Source: Streptococcus mitis
Lineage (GTDB): Bacteria; Bacillota; Bacilli; Lactobacillales; Streptococcaceae
DNA: 64,000 nucleotides
Assembly: GCF_009496285.1 (NCBI RefSeq)
Contig: NZ_WIJK01000011.1
Span: forward strand, 1-64,000
Reading direction: 5' to 3'
Position numbers and translations under genes: made by a program
The notes under the pieces: generated by a model
Seen by the model: only the letters and a program-made list of their open reading frames with translations
Database searches by the model: none
What the model was told of the DNA's origin: nothing
Shown here: in pieces, positions 9,150-17,256 of the stretch
Position numbering within the stretch: position 1 is the first letter of the stretch
How the letters are laid out: each line of letters begins with the position of its first letter

Positions 9150-9158
9150 ATTATATCA
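9150..9158 (-). promoter_or_regulatory. Extended -10 promoter of murT, predicted leaderless start
   Basis: On the minus strand TGATATAAT (9158-9150) is followed by six bases and then the murT ATG. The A of the ATG therefore sits where transcription normally begins. No good -35 is present, as often with extended -10 promoters. Confidence 0.6.
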
Positions 9159-9191
9159 TAAAAGCTGAAAAAGACAGATTTGAGATTTTAG

Positions 9192-9219
9192 AAAAAGAAA
9201 AACAGCCCAAGGAGGGCTG
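9192..9219 (-). terminator. Terminator of the har-like gene
   Basis: On the minus strand CAGCCC, a 5-base loop and GGGCTG (9219-9203) are followed by TTTTTCTTTTT. Confidence 0.8.
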
Positions 9220-9230
9220 CCTGAATTAAC

Positions 9231-10547
9231 TTAAATCGCAAACAAGTCATTCAAGTTTTCAGCCAAGGTTGGGTGAGTGAAGATTTGTTTTGTGAAGTAA
9301 GTGTATGGGATTTTGTTGTCCATAGCAACAGTAATGATGTTGATGATTTCTTGTGATCCTTCTGAAAAGATGCTTGCCCCGAGAATTTCTTTGGTTTCAG
9401 TATTGACAACAGCTTTGAAGGCTCCACGAAGGTCTCCGTTTACGTGACCACGAGGCATGGCTGCAACAGGGATTTCCTTAACAGCGTATGGAAGCTTCAA
9501 TTCAGCAGCTTGACTTTCAGTCAAACCAACTTGTGAAAGTGCTGGTGTGATAAACATGGTATTTGGCACATTGAGACGGTCTTCAAGTGTGTAGCTGCCA
9601 TCACCAGCAAGGTAGCTGTAGACAACACGGAAGTCATCAAGTGAAATGTAAGTGAATTGAAGGCCACCGTTGACATCTCCAACTGCAAAGACACCAGGAA
9701 CATTTGTTTGACAGTTTTTGTCGACCTTGATAGCGCCACGTTCAGTAAGTTCAATATCTGTATTTTCAAGTTGAAGTGGTTCAACATTTGGTTTACGTCC
9801 TGTTGCATAGAGAAGGGCATCGAAACGATAGGTTTCATTTTCAGTCACAACAAGAACTTGGTCACCATCGTTTTTGATTTCAGTAGTATGGATGTTTTGA
9901 AGCAATTCGATGCCGTCTTCTTCCATGTATTGTTTAGCAAGAGCTGCGATGGAAGGTTCTGCACGAGGTAGGAAAGTATCTAGAGCATCCAAGACTGTTA
10001 CCTTGCTTCCGAGTTTGTTGTAAAGACCAGCAAATTCAAGACCAATGTTTCCACCACCAAGAATTCCGAGTTTTTCTGGTAATTGTTCCAAGTTTTGGAT
10101 ACCTGTTGAGTCAAAGACATTCTTGCTGGTCGCAAGACCTGGAATTGATAAAACGTTTGAAACAGCACCAGTGTTGATAACAATTGTTTCAGCTGTTAGT
10201 TCTTGTTTTTCATCACCAGCTTGAATTTCGATGACTTTATTAGAAACAAAGTGGGCTTCGGCATCAATGATATCAACTCCAGTACCAGCGATAGTAGCAT
10301 AGTTTTTACCATTGAGGCGTGTAGTAACAGTGTTTTTAGTTGCCATAACCTCGTCAAATGACAAGTCCTTTTCTGCAGCAACTAATAAGGTTTTAGTTGG
10401 AATACAACCGATGTTGATACAAGTTCCACCGTACATAGCCTTGTTGCGTTCGATAAGGGCAACTTTTTTACCAGCTGAAGCTAGTTTGGCAGCAAGAGTT
10501 TTACCTGCCTTACCAAATCCAATAACAATTAAATCGTATGTTAACAT
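9231..10547 (-). CDS. har: Flavoprotein disulfide reductase, probable hypothiocyanous acid reductase (Har)
   Basis: This is a 438-residue class I pyridine-nucleotide disulfide oxidoreductase. An N-terminal FAD motif (GFGKAG near residue 10), the redox-active CINIGC (C43, C48), a second dinucleotide motif GILGGGNIGLEFAG near 173 and a C-terminal FTHPTLAEN with the family His-Glu pair are all visible. The pneumococcal orthologue, as I recall it, reduces hypothiocyanous acid, the oxidant made by lactoperoxidase, using NAD(P)H. Orthology rests on overall likeness and on the same neighbours (murT, gatD, pepQ) as in pneumococcus. The more cautious name is RclA/MerA-like oxidoreductase. AGGAGG precedes the ATG. 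Confidence 0.8.
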   Translation of the reverse strand: MLTYDLIVIGFGKAGKTLAAKLASAGKKVALIERNKAMYGGTCINIGCIPTKTLLVAAEKDLSFDEVMATKNTVTTRLNGKNYATIAGTGVDIIDAEAHFVSNKVIEIQAGDEKQELTAETIVINTGAVSNVLSIPGLATSKNVFDSTGIQNLEQLPEKLGILGGGNIGLEFAGLYNKLGSKVTVLDALDTFLPRAEPSIAALAKQYMEEDGIELLQNIHTTEIKNDGDQVLVVTENETYRFDALLYATGRKPNVEPLQLENTDIELTERGAIKVDKNCQTNVPGVFAVGDVNGGLQFTYISLDDFRVVYSYLAGDGSYTLEDRLNVPNTMFITPALSQVGLTESQAAELKLPYAVKEIPVAAMPRGHVNGDLRGAFKAVVNTETKEILGASIFSEGSQEIINIITVAMDNKIPYTYFTKQIFTHPTLAENLNDLFAI

Positions 10548-10730
10548 TTTTAAATCCTCCTGTTTGTTTTCATTCTAACACAAGAAAAAAATTTTTTCAC
10601 AATTCTGCTACGGGAAAAAATATTGGACTAAATTAGTCTTACGAAAGCTTTTGAGAATCAAGTTCAAAAAATAGAAAAATCGTTTACATGATTTAATCAA
10701 GTGGTTAGACTATCTTTTGGCTCTCTCTTG

Positions 10731-10886
10731 TGTTATACTAGATAAGTTGCAAAGAAAGCAGTACTTTTCTTTAGTGGAAAAGAAGCAACACGGTCTTTCA
10801 TAAAAACTGAAAGTACGTCATGACAAGAAAAGTATAAACTAAGCGCTATAGGATGGCTTCGCACCATCTTTAGAAAGAAGAATAAC
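10731..10886 (+). promoter_or_regulatory. cshA extended -10 promoter and long structured 5' leader
   Basis: TGTTATACT (10731-10739) is an extended -10, placing the start near 10746 and giving a leader of about 140 bases. The leader holds inverted repeats, including GATGG CTTCG CACCATC (about 10851-10868) just before the ribosome binding site and an earlier GTTGC...GCAAC pairing. The rest of the gap from 10548 holds only the upstream region of the minus-strand har-like gene. Confidence 0.5.
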
Positions 10887-12446
10887 GTGAAATTTAATGA
10901 ATTTAATCTTTCTGCTGATTTATTGGCAGAAATTGAAAAAGCAGGATTTGTAGAAGCAAGTCCTATCCAAGAGCAAACTATTCCTTTGGCTCTTGAAGGG
11001 AAAGATGTTATCGGACAAGCTCAAACCGGTACAGGGAAAACTGCAGCCTTTGGCTTGCCAACCCTTGAAAAGATTCGTACAGAAGAAGCAACCATTCAAG
11101 CTTTGGTGATTGCCCCAACTCGTGAACTAGCTGTTCAAAGTCAGGAAGAACTTTTCCGCTTTGGACGTAGCAAGGGTGTAAAAGTCCGTTCTGTTTATGG
11201 TGGTTCAAGTATTGAAAAACAAATCAAGGCTCTTAAGTCAGGAGCTCATATCGTAGTTGGAACGCCTGGTCGTCTCCTAGACTTGATTAAACGCAAAGCC
11301 TTGAAATTGCAAGATATTGAAACTCTCATCCTTGACGAAGCAGATGAGATGCTTAACATGGGCTTCCTTGAGGATATTGAAGCCATTATCTCTCGTGTCC
11401 CAGAAAATCGTCAAACCTTGCTCTTTTCAGCAACTATGCCAGATGCTATCAAACGTATCGGGGTTCAGTTCATGAAAGAACCTGAGCATGTGAAGATTGC
11501 GGCTAAAGAGTTGACAACAGAATTGGTAGACCAGTACTATATCCGCGTTAAGGAACAAGAAAAATTTGATACCATGACTCGTCTTATGGATGTTGATCAA
11601 CCTGAGTTGTCAATCGTCTTCGGTCGTACAAAACGCCGTGTAGATGAATTGACTCGTGGTTTGAAAATCCGTGGTTTCCGTGCAGAAGGAATTCATGGTG
11701 ATTTGGACCAAAACAAACGTCTTCGTGTCCTTCGTGATTTTAAAAACGGTAATCTGGATGTTCTAGTTGCGACGGACGTTGCAGCGCGTGGCTTGGATAT
11801 TTCAGGTGTGACCCATGTCTATAACTACGATATTCCACAAGATCCTGAAAGTTATGTTCACCGTATCGGTCGTACAGGTCGTGCTGGTAAGTCAGGTCAG
11901 TCTATTACTTTCGTATCACCAAATGAAATGGGCTACCTCCAAATCATTGAAAACTTGACTAAGAAACGCATGAAAGGTCTTAAACCTGCAAGTGCAGAAG
12001 AAGCCTTCCAAGCTAAGAAGCAAGTAGCTCTTAAGAAAATCGAACGTGATTTTGCTAATGAGGAAATTCGTAGCAACTTTGAGAAGTTTGGCAAGGATGC
12101 TCGTCAATTGGCCTCAGAATTCAGCCCAGAAGAATTGGCAATGTATATCTTGAGTCTGACTGTTCAAGATCCAGATAGTCTGCCTGAAGTGGAGATTGCG
12201 CGTGAAAAACCATTACCGTTTAAACCATCAGGTAGTGGCTTCGGTGGTAAAGCCAAGGGAGGCCGTGGAGACCGTCGCCGTCGCGACAATCGTCGTGGTG
12301 AACGTCGAGATGACTTCAAAAAAGGCAGTCGCAAAAATGACCGCTTTGATAAGGAAAAACGTTACCGTAAAGACAACAAAAAACCTCGCACAACATCTAG
12401 CGAAAAGCAAACAGGCTTTGTTATTCGAAACAAGGGCGATAAATAA
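10887..12446 (+). CDS. cshA: DEAD-box ATP-dependent RNA helicase CshA
   Basis: CshA unwinds RNA and works in ribosome assembly, cold adaptation and RNA decay with the degradosome. The Q motif is near residues 4-30, motif I AQTGTGKT at 45-52, DEAD at 150-153 and SAT at 181-183. The helicase C domain ends near residue 340 with HRIGRTGRAG. The 80-residue tail is Arg/Lys/Gly-rich and disordered, the usual RNA-binding tail of CshA. At 519 residues it matches streptococcal CshA. The GTG start follows AGAAAGAAG. A strong terminator follows. Confidence 0.94.
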   Translation: MKFNEFNLSADLLAEIEKAGFVEASPIQEQTIPLALEGKDVIGQAQTGTGKTAAFGLPTLEKIRTEEATIQALVIAPTRELAVQSQEELFRFGRSKGVKVRSVYGGSSIEKQIKALKSGAHIVVGTPGRLLDLIKRKALKLQDIETLILDEADEMLNMGFLEDIEAIISRVPENRQTLLFSATMPDAIKRIGVQFMKEPEHVKIAAKELTTELVDQYYIRVKEQEKFDTMTRLMDVDQPELSIVFGRTKRRVDELTRGLKIRGFRAEGIHGDLDQNKRLRVLRDFKNGNLDVLVATDVAARGLDISGVTHVYNYDIPQDPESYVHRIGRTGRAGKSGQSITFVSPNEMGYLQIIENLTKKRMKGLKPASAEEAFQAKKQVALKKIERDFANEEIRSNFEKFGKDARQLASEFSPEELAMYILSLTVQDPDSLPEVEIAREKPLPFKPSGSGFGGKAKGGRGDRRRRDNRRGERRDDFKKGSRKNDRFDKEKRYRKDNKKPRTTSSEKQTGFVIRNKGDK

Positions 12447-12448
12447 TA

Positions 12449-12482
12449 AAAAAAGCGGTTCACTGAGGTGAATCGCTTTTCT
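12449..12482 (+). terminator. Terminator of cshA
   Basis: AAAAGCGGTTCAC (12451-12463) and GTGAATCGCTTTT (12468-12480) form a 13-bp stem with a TGAG loop and one wobble. Confidence 0.85.
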
Positions 12483-12645
12483 ATATAAGGAGACCGAGAG
12501 TTAAGTAAAAATCAATACTATAAGTAATATCTATATACTTGTTATCTTGTAATATTATATTATCAAAAAATGAGGGAGTTGTCAACAAGAAAATTGAAAA
12601 AAATATAAAAAATTGCAAATGTAAGAGAATTGCAATACAATAAGC

Positions 12646-12660
12646 AATTTTCAGATAATT
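12646..12660 (+). promoter_or_regulatory. CodY box upstream of codY
   Basis: AATTTTCAGATAATT matches the CodY consensus AATTTTCWGAAAATT at 14 of 15 positions and ends one base before the codY -35. This position implies autorepression. Confidence 0.8.
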
Positions 12661-12661
12661 A

Positions 12662-12690
12662 TTGAAATAAAGACAGTTTTGTGATATAAT
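12662..12690 (+). promoter_or_regulatory. codY promoter
   Basis: TTGAAA (12662-12667), a 17-bp spacer and TATAAT (12685-12690) lie 26 bp before the ATG. Confidence 0.8.
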
Positions 12691-12716
12691 GGGAGCGATT
12701 AAATACGAGGTGAAAA

Positions 12717-13505
12717 ATGGCACATTTATTAGAAAAAACGAGAAAAATCACATCTATCTTAAAGCGTTCGGAGGAGCAACTACAGGATGAGCTTCCCTAT
12801 AATGCCATTACACGTCAATTAGCAGATATCATCGATTGCAATGCTTGTATTGTCAATAGCAAGGGGCGTTTATTGGGCTACTTTATGCGCTATAAAACAA
12901 ACACCGATCGTGTAGAGCAGTTCTTCCAAACAAAGATTTTCCCTGAGGATTATATCCAAGGGGCAAATATGATTTACGATACAGAAGCAAATCTGACTGT
13001 AGATCACGAATTAAGCATCTTTCCAGTTGAGAGTCGTGCAGATTTCCCAGATGGTTTGACAACGATTGCTCCAATTCATGTTTCTGGGATTCGTTTGGGA
13101 TCTTTGATTATCTGGCGTAATGATAAGAAATTTGAAGATGAGGATTTGATCCTTGTTGAGATTGCCAGCACGGTGGTTGGTATTCAGCTTTTGAACTTCC
13201 AACGTGAAGAAGATGAGAAAAATATCCGCCGTCGTACAGCCGTAACAATGGCAGTCAATACTCTTTCTTACTCTGAGTTACGAGCAGTATCAGCTATTTT
13301 GGGTGAATTGAATGGCAATGAAGGACAATTAACTGCTTCAGTTATTGCAGACCGTATCGGTATTACGCGTTCTGTGATTGTCAATGCTCTTCGAAAACTC
13401 GAATCAGCAGGAATTATTGAAAGTCGTTCACTGGGGATGAAGGGAACTTATCTTAAGGTCTTGATCCCAGATATCTTTGAAGAAGTGAAAAAGAGGGACT
13501 ATTAA
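12717..13505 (+). CDS. codY: GTP- and branched-chain-amino-acid-sensing regulator CodY
   Basis: CodY represses amino-acid uptake and synthesis genes when branched-chain amino acids are plentiful. Residues 1-160 form the GAF effector domain. A linker helix (about 160-185) is followed by a winged helix with the [23 protein letters not shown] near 207-226. The length of 262 residues is standard. GAGGTG precedes the ATG. Near-consensus CodY boxes occur before codY itself and before the glycine symporter locus at 32160, and a weaker one lies before brnQ. The stop overlaps the pncA start (TAATG), linking CodY to nicotinamide salvage. Confidence 0.97.
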   Translation: MAHLLEKTRKITSILKRSEEQLQDELPYNAITRQLADIIDCNACIVNSKGRLLGYFMRYKTNTDRVEQFFQTKIFPEDYIQGANMIYDTEANLTVDHELSIFPVESRADFPDGLTTIAPIHVSGIRLGSLIIWRNDKKFEDEDLILVEIASTVVGIQLLNFQREEDEKNIRRRTAVTMAVNTLSYSELRAVSAILGELNGNEGQLTASVIADRIGITRSVIVNALRKLESAGIIESRSLGMKGTYLKVLIPDIFEEVKKRDY

Positions 13506-14080
13506 TGGCTAATGCTTTAATTTCAATTGACTATACAGAAGATTTTGTAGCGGATTATGGAAAATTGACAGCTGGAGCTCCTGCTCAAGCTATATCAGAA
13601 GCGATCAATCAGGTGACTAGATTAGCATTTGACCGTGGAGATTATATTTTCTTTACCATTGATGCTCATGAGGAAAATGATGTCTTTCATCCAGAAAGTA
13701 AACTATTTCCCCCTCATAATCTGATTGGGACCAGCGGGCGTAATCTATATGGTAAGTTAGCCGAGTTCTATCAGGAATATGCTGGCGATAGTCGTGTTTT
13801 CTGGATGGACAAGCGTCACTATTCGGCTTTTTCTGGCACAGATTTGGATATCCGTCTGAGAGAGCGTCGCGTGGATACAGTCATCTTAACAGGTGTTCTT
13901 ACAGATATCTGTGTATTGCATACGGCTATCGATGCCTATAATCTTGGGTATCAGATAGAAGTTGTTAAGCCAGCAGTTGCATCAATCTGGCCTGAAAATC
14001 ACCAGTTTGCACTTGGACATTTTAAGAATACATTAGGAGCGAAACTCCTTGATGAAAATCTAGTTGAAATCAAAGAATAA
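13505..14080 (+). CDS. pncA: Nicotinamidase (isochorismatase-family hydrolase)
   Basis: PncA hydrolyses nicotinamide to nicotinate, feeding PncB. The catalytic triad is D9 (SIDYTEDF), K103 (MDKRHYSAF) and C136 (LTDICVLHTAIDAY). Metal ligands are likely D53 and H55 (TIDAHEEND) with H71. The 191 residues match the family. The ATG overlaps the last base of codY, so the two genes are translationally coupled and NAD salvage may follow CodY autoregulation. Isochorismatase proper is less likely because no siderophore or menaquinone genes are near. Confidence 0.92.
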   Translation: MANALISIDYTEDFVADYGKLTAGAPAQAISEAINQVTRLAFDRGDYIFFTIDAHEENDVFHPESKLFPPHNLIGTSGRNLYGKLAEFYQEYAGDSRVFWMDKRHYSAFSGTDLDIRLRERRVDTVILTGVLTDICVLHTAIDAYNLGYQIEVVKPAVASIWPENHQFALGHFKNTLGAKLLDENLVEIKE

Positions 14081-14117
14081 TGTATTCAAAAAAAATGAAA
14101 AAAATCTGAAAAAAGTG

Positions 14118-14146
14118 TTGACAAAGTTTGTGAAAGTTGATATACT
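14118..14146 (+). promoter_or_regulatory. tRNA-Leu promoter
   Basis: TTGACA (14118-14123), a 17-bp spacer and TATACT (14141-14146) lie 15 bp before the tRNA. Confidence 0.85.
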
Positions 14147-14161
14147 AGTAAAGTAATCGAC

Positions 14162-14247
14162 GCGGGGATGGCGGAATTGGCAGACGCGCAGGACTAAGGA
14201 TCCTGTGACCGCTTTAGGTCGTGAGGGTTCAAGTCCCTCTCTCCGCA
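14162..14247 (+). tRNA. tRNA-Leu (anticodon AAG)
   Basis: This is an 86-base class II tRNA with a long variable arm. The acceptor arms GCGGGGA and TCTCCGC pair over 7 bp with discriminator A. The anticodon stem CAGGA/TCCTG holds the loop CTAAGGA, giving AAG, which reads CUU (and CUC through inosine or wobble). GGTTCAAGTCC is the T loop. CCA is not encoded. It has its own promoter and terminator. Confidence 0.95.
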
Positions 14248-14251
14248 TAGG

Positions 14252-14282
14252 AAAAGAGTTAGCTTCAGCTAGCTCTTTTTTG
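14252..14282 (+). terminator. Terminator of tRNA-Leu
   Basis: AAAAGAGTTAGCT and AGCTAGCTCTTTT form a 13-bp stem with one wobble, followed by a T run. The remaining bases to 14537 hold a TATAAT-type promoter near 14350 and no gene. Confidence 0.8.
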
Positions 14283-14537
14283 TTGAAATGCATAGCAATA
14301 AATCTACAGGAGAAGAATACCTTTTTCTTGTGGTTTTTTTCTTTCAATTCAAAAAGTGCTATAATAGATATAGAAAAGATGGCAAAAGTTCAGTTTTGAA
14401 AAAATTAGAGAGGTAGTAGTGTAGAAAAGTTTAATCTATCCTAGTTTATAAGGGTTCTTATCGGAAAGCTTTCATAGTTAAAGACTTGTATTTCCTGATT
14501 TAAAATAAGTATTTCAAAAATGTAAAGGGGGATTACG

Positions 14538-15149
14538 ATGGTTAATGAACTTCAACGAATAATGAGCGCCTTTATTCAAATTCTCTTTATTATTTTACTA
14601 CCTTCTATCTGGTGGTTTCTGACTGTGAGGGGGAAAGTCCCATTTATGGAATGGATTGGTTTAAAATCTATTAAAAGGGATAAAGATTCTTATCTAATTA
14701 CATGGATAATTGGTGGTTTTCTCTTGTTTACCATTTTTTATATGCTTATCTTTCCTCTAACACGTAGTATAGAAACGGCTACTTCGACTTTTTCTGGTAT
14801 GGGCTATAAGGCTTTACCAAGTATTCTAATTTATAGTATTTTGCAAACATCTTTGCCAGAGGAACTGCTATTTAGAGGATTTCTACTGAAACGAATGGCA
14901 AATCACATGCCGTTTGTCTTTGCAAATACGATACAGGCTATCGCTTTTGGATTGCTTCATGGAGTATTATTTGCTTCAGTAGTAAGTTTAGAAGTCACTT
15001 TTTTCATTATATTTTTTACTGGAGCAATAGCAGCTTATCTTGGTTTTGTTAATGAAAAGAAAGCTGGAGGGTCCATTTTAACAAGTTGGATCATACATGC
15101 TGTAGCTAACATTTTCTCTGGGATAGTTGCTGCATTTTCTCTGTTTTAA
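14538..15149 (+). CDS. CPBP-family intramembrane glutamic endopeptidase
   Basis: This is a 203-residue multi-pass membrane protein with about six hydrophobic segments. The CPBP (Abi, Rce1-like) motifs are both present: EELLFRGFLLKRM near residue 109, with the EE pair and the R, and FGLLHG near 137 with the conserved His. A later SWIIHAVANIFSG contributes the third motif. In streptococci these proteins sit in bacteriocin immunity loci or act as peptidases of unknown substrate. No bacteriocin precursor is seen here. AAGGGGG lies before the ATG. Confidence 0.88.
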   Translation: MVNELQRIMSAFIQILFIILLPSIWWFLTVRGKVPFMEWIGLKSIKRDKDSYLITWIIGGFLLFTIFYMLIFPLTRSIETATSTFSGMGYKALPSILIYSILQTSLPEELLFRGFLLKRMANHMPFVFANTIQAIAFGLLHGVLFASVVSLEVTFFIIFFTGAIAAYLGFVNEKKAGGSILTSWIIHAVANIFSGIVAAFSLF

Positions 15150-15170
15150 TCTGGGTGATTTATAAATATA

Positions 15171-15198
15171 AAGTCAGTAGAAATACTGGCTTATTTTA
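15171..15198 (+). terminator. Weak terminator of the CPBP gene
   Basis: GTCAGTA GAAA TACTGGC with one wobble is followed by TTATTTTATTT. Confidence 0.5.
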
Positions 15199-15274
15199 TT
15201 TCAAAAATTTTTCTTATTTCATAAACATTTCATATTTGGATATTATAATAGTCTTACAAATATGGAGGTGCTAT

Positions 15275-16552
15275 ATGAATCCCATTCAAAGAGCTTGGGC
15301 TTACGTCAGCAGAAAACGACTGAGAAGTCTCATATTATTCCTGATTCTATTTGTCTTATTGGCTGGAATATCGGCTTGTTTGACGCTCATGAAGTCCAAC
15401 AAAACAGTAGAAAATAATCTCTATCGATCATTGAATACATCTTTCTCGATTAAAAGAATCGAACCGGATCAGACTTTTCAATTGTCTCAACTAGATTGCC
15501 TGAAAAAGATAAAGGGTCTTGAGAATATTTCACCTGAGTTAGAAACAATAGCCAAGTTAACTGACAAAGAAGTCGTTACTGGAGAACAAAGTATTCAAAG
15601 GGATGATTTGACAGAGGCTGAAAAAAATCTCGTCAGTTTGATTGCTTTGGAAGATTCTTCCAAGGATGTTTCTTTTACAAGTTCCGCCTTTACCCTTAAA
15701 GAAGGAAGGCATTTAGAAAAAGGAGATAGCAAAAAAATCTTAATCCATGAAGATTTAGCCAAGAAAAACAATCTAAAAATAGGTGATAAGATTAGCTTAA
15801 ATCCTGTTCCAGTAGAAGGAAATAGTGGACAAAGGCTAGATTATGAAATCGTAGGTATTTTCTCAGGGCAGAAGCAAGAGAAATTTACCGGTCTATCATC
15901 AGACTTTAGTGAAAATACGGTCTATACTGACTACGAAAGTAGCCAAACTCTTCTTGGAAATAAGGAAGCTCAAGTTTCTGCTGCTCGTTTCTATCTAGAA
16001 AATCCCAAAGATATGGATGGCATCCTTCAAGAGGTTGAAAAGTTATCTCTGGAAAACCAAGGTTTCCAAGTAGAAAAGGAAAATAAGGCTTTTGAACAAA
16101 TCAAGGATTCAGTTTCGACCTTCCAAACCTTCCTCCAAATTTTCCTCTATGGCATTATGATTGCTGGTGTGGGAGCGCTGATTTTGGTCTTGTCACTTTG
16201 GTTACGAGAGCGAGTCTACGAGGTTGGTATTTTATTGGCACTAGGAAAAGGAAAAATAGCAATCTTTAGCCAATTCTGCCTGGAAGTCATCCTAGTTTCA
16301 TTGGCAGCTATTCTGCCAGCATTTGTGGCTGGGAATGCCATTACTTCCTATCTCTTGAAGACTGTACTAGCAAGTGGCGATCAAGCCGCACTACAAGATA
16401 CGCTAGCAAAGGCAACGAATCTTTCAACCAGTATTCTATCATTTGGAGAATCTTACGTCTTTCTACTTGTGATTAGCTGCTTGTCAGTTGCACTTTGTTT
16501 TATCTTTTTATTTAGAAAATCACCTAAGGAAATTTTATCATCCATCAGTTAA
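15275..16552 (+). CDS. vex1: ABC transporter permease Vex1
   Basis: This FtsX/MacB-type permease has one N-terminal membrane helix (about residues 20-40 from this start), a large extracellular domain, and three C-terminal helices in the FtsX domain (from about residue 285). The ATG at 15275 is chosen because GGAGGTG precedes it and the protein then opens MNPIQRAWAYVSRKRLR. The frame is open upstream to 15155, but the extension has no binding site and covers the promoter. The 425-residue product, with Vex2 and Vex3, matches the pneumococcal Vex locus next to vncRS and fba. The exported substrate is not known from the sequence. Confidence 0.88.
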   Translation: MNPIQRAWAYVSRKRLRSLILFLILFVLLAGISACLTLMKSNKTVENNLYRSLNTSFSIKRIEPDQTFQLSQLDCLKKIKGLENISPELETIAKLTDKEVVTGEQSIQRDDLTEAEKNLVSLIALEDSSKDVSFTSSAFTLKEGRHLEKGDSKKILIHEDLAKKNNLKIGDKISLNPVPVEGNSGQRLDYEIVGIFSGQKQEKFTGLSSDFSENTVYTDYESSQTLLGNKEAQVSAARFYLENPKDMDGILQEVEKLSLENQGFQVEKENKAFEQIKDSVSTFQTFLQIFLYGIMIAGVGALILVLSLWLRERVYEVGILLALGKGKIAIFSQFCLEVILVSLAAILPAFVAGNAITSYLLKTVLASGDQAALQDTLAKATNLSTSILSFGESYVFLLVISCLSVALCFIFLFRKSPKEILSSIS

Positions 16553-16565
16553 TAAAGGAGAAATC

Positions 16566-17213
16566 ATGACTTTACTACAATTACAAGATCTTACGTATCG
16601 TTACAAAAACACTGCAGAAGCTGTATTATATAAAATCAATTACGATTTTGAACATGGAAAATTCTATAGCATCATTGGAGAATCAGGAGCTGGGAAGTCA
16701 ACACTCTTATCTCTATTAGCAGGACTTGATAGCCCAGTCGAAGGTGCTATTAAGTTTGAGGGAAAGGACATTCGTGAACAAGGTTATTCTTATCACCGTA
16801 TGCACCATATCTCGCTAGTTTTCCAAAACTATAATTTGATTGATTATCTTTCTCCATTGGAAAATATCCGCTTGGTCAATAAAAAGGCCAGCAAGGATAC
16901 CCTTCTTGAACTTGGTTTAGATGAAAGTCAGATCAAGCGGAATGTTCTCCAATTATCAGGTGGGCAGCAACAACGGGTTGCCATTGCTCGTAGTCTTGTA
17001 TCTGAGGCGCCAGTGATTTTAGCAGATGAACCAACAGGAAACCTAGATCCTAAGACTGCTGGAGATATTATTGACCTGCTCAAATCTCTTGCTGAGAAAA
17101 CAGGCAAGTGTGTGATTGTTGTGACCCACAGTAAGGAAGTAGCACAGGCATCAGATATTACACTTGAATTGAAGGATAAGAAACTGACTGAAACAAGAAA
17201 AAATAGTAACTAA
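16566..17213 (+). CDS. vex2: ABC transporter ATPase Vex2
   Basis: This is a 215-residue MacB/LolD-type ATPase that energises the Vex1/Vex3 permease pair. Walker A GESGAGKS is at 38-45, the signature LSGGQQQR at 130-137 and Walker B ILADEP at 151-156 followed by TGNLD. The H-loop lies in VTHSKE. The start at 16566 follows AAAGGAG. A longer frame reaching back to 16488 would overlap vex1 and lacks a binding site. It lies 13 bp after vex1. Confidence 0.93.
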   Translation: MTLLQLQDLTYRYKNTAEAVLYKINYDFEHGKFYSIIGESGAGKSTLLSLLAGLDSPVEGAIKFEGKDIREQGYSYHRMHHISLVFQNYNLIDYLSPLENIRLVNKKASKDTLLELGLDESQIKRNVLQLSGGQQQRVAIARSLVSEAPVILADEPTGNLDPKTAGDIIDLLKSLAEKTGKCVIVVTHSKEVAQASDITLELKDKKLTETRKNSN

Positions 17214-17256
17214 ATCTTTTAAATATATAATTGAAGTAAATCTAGAAAGGAATCTT

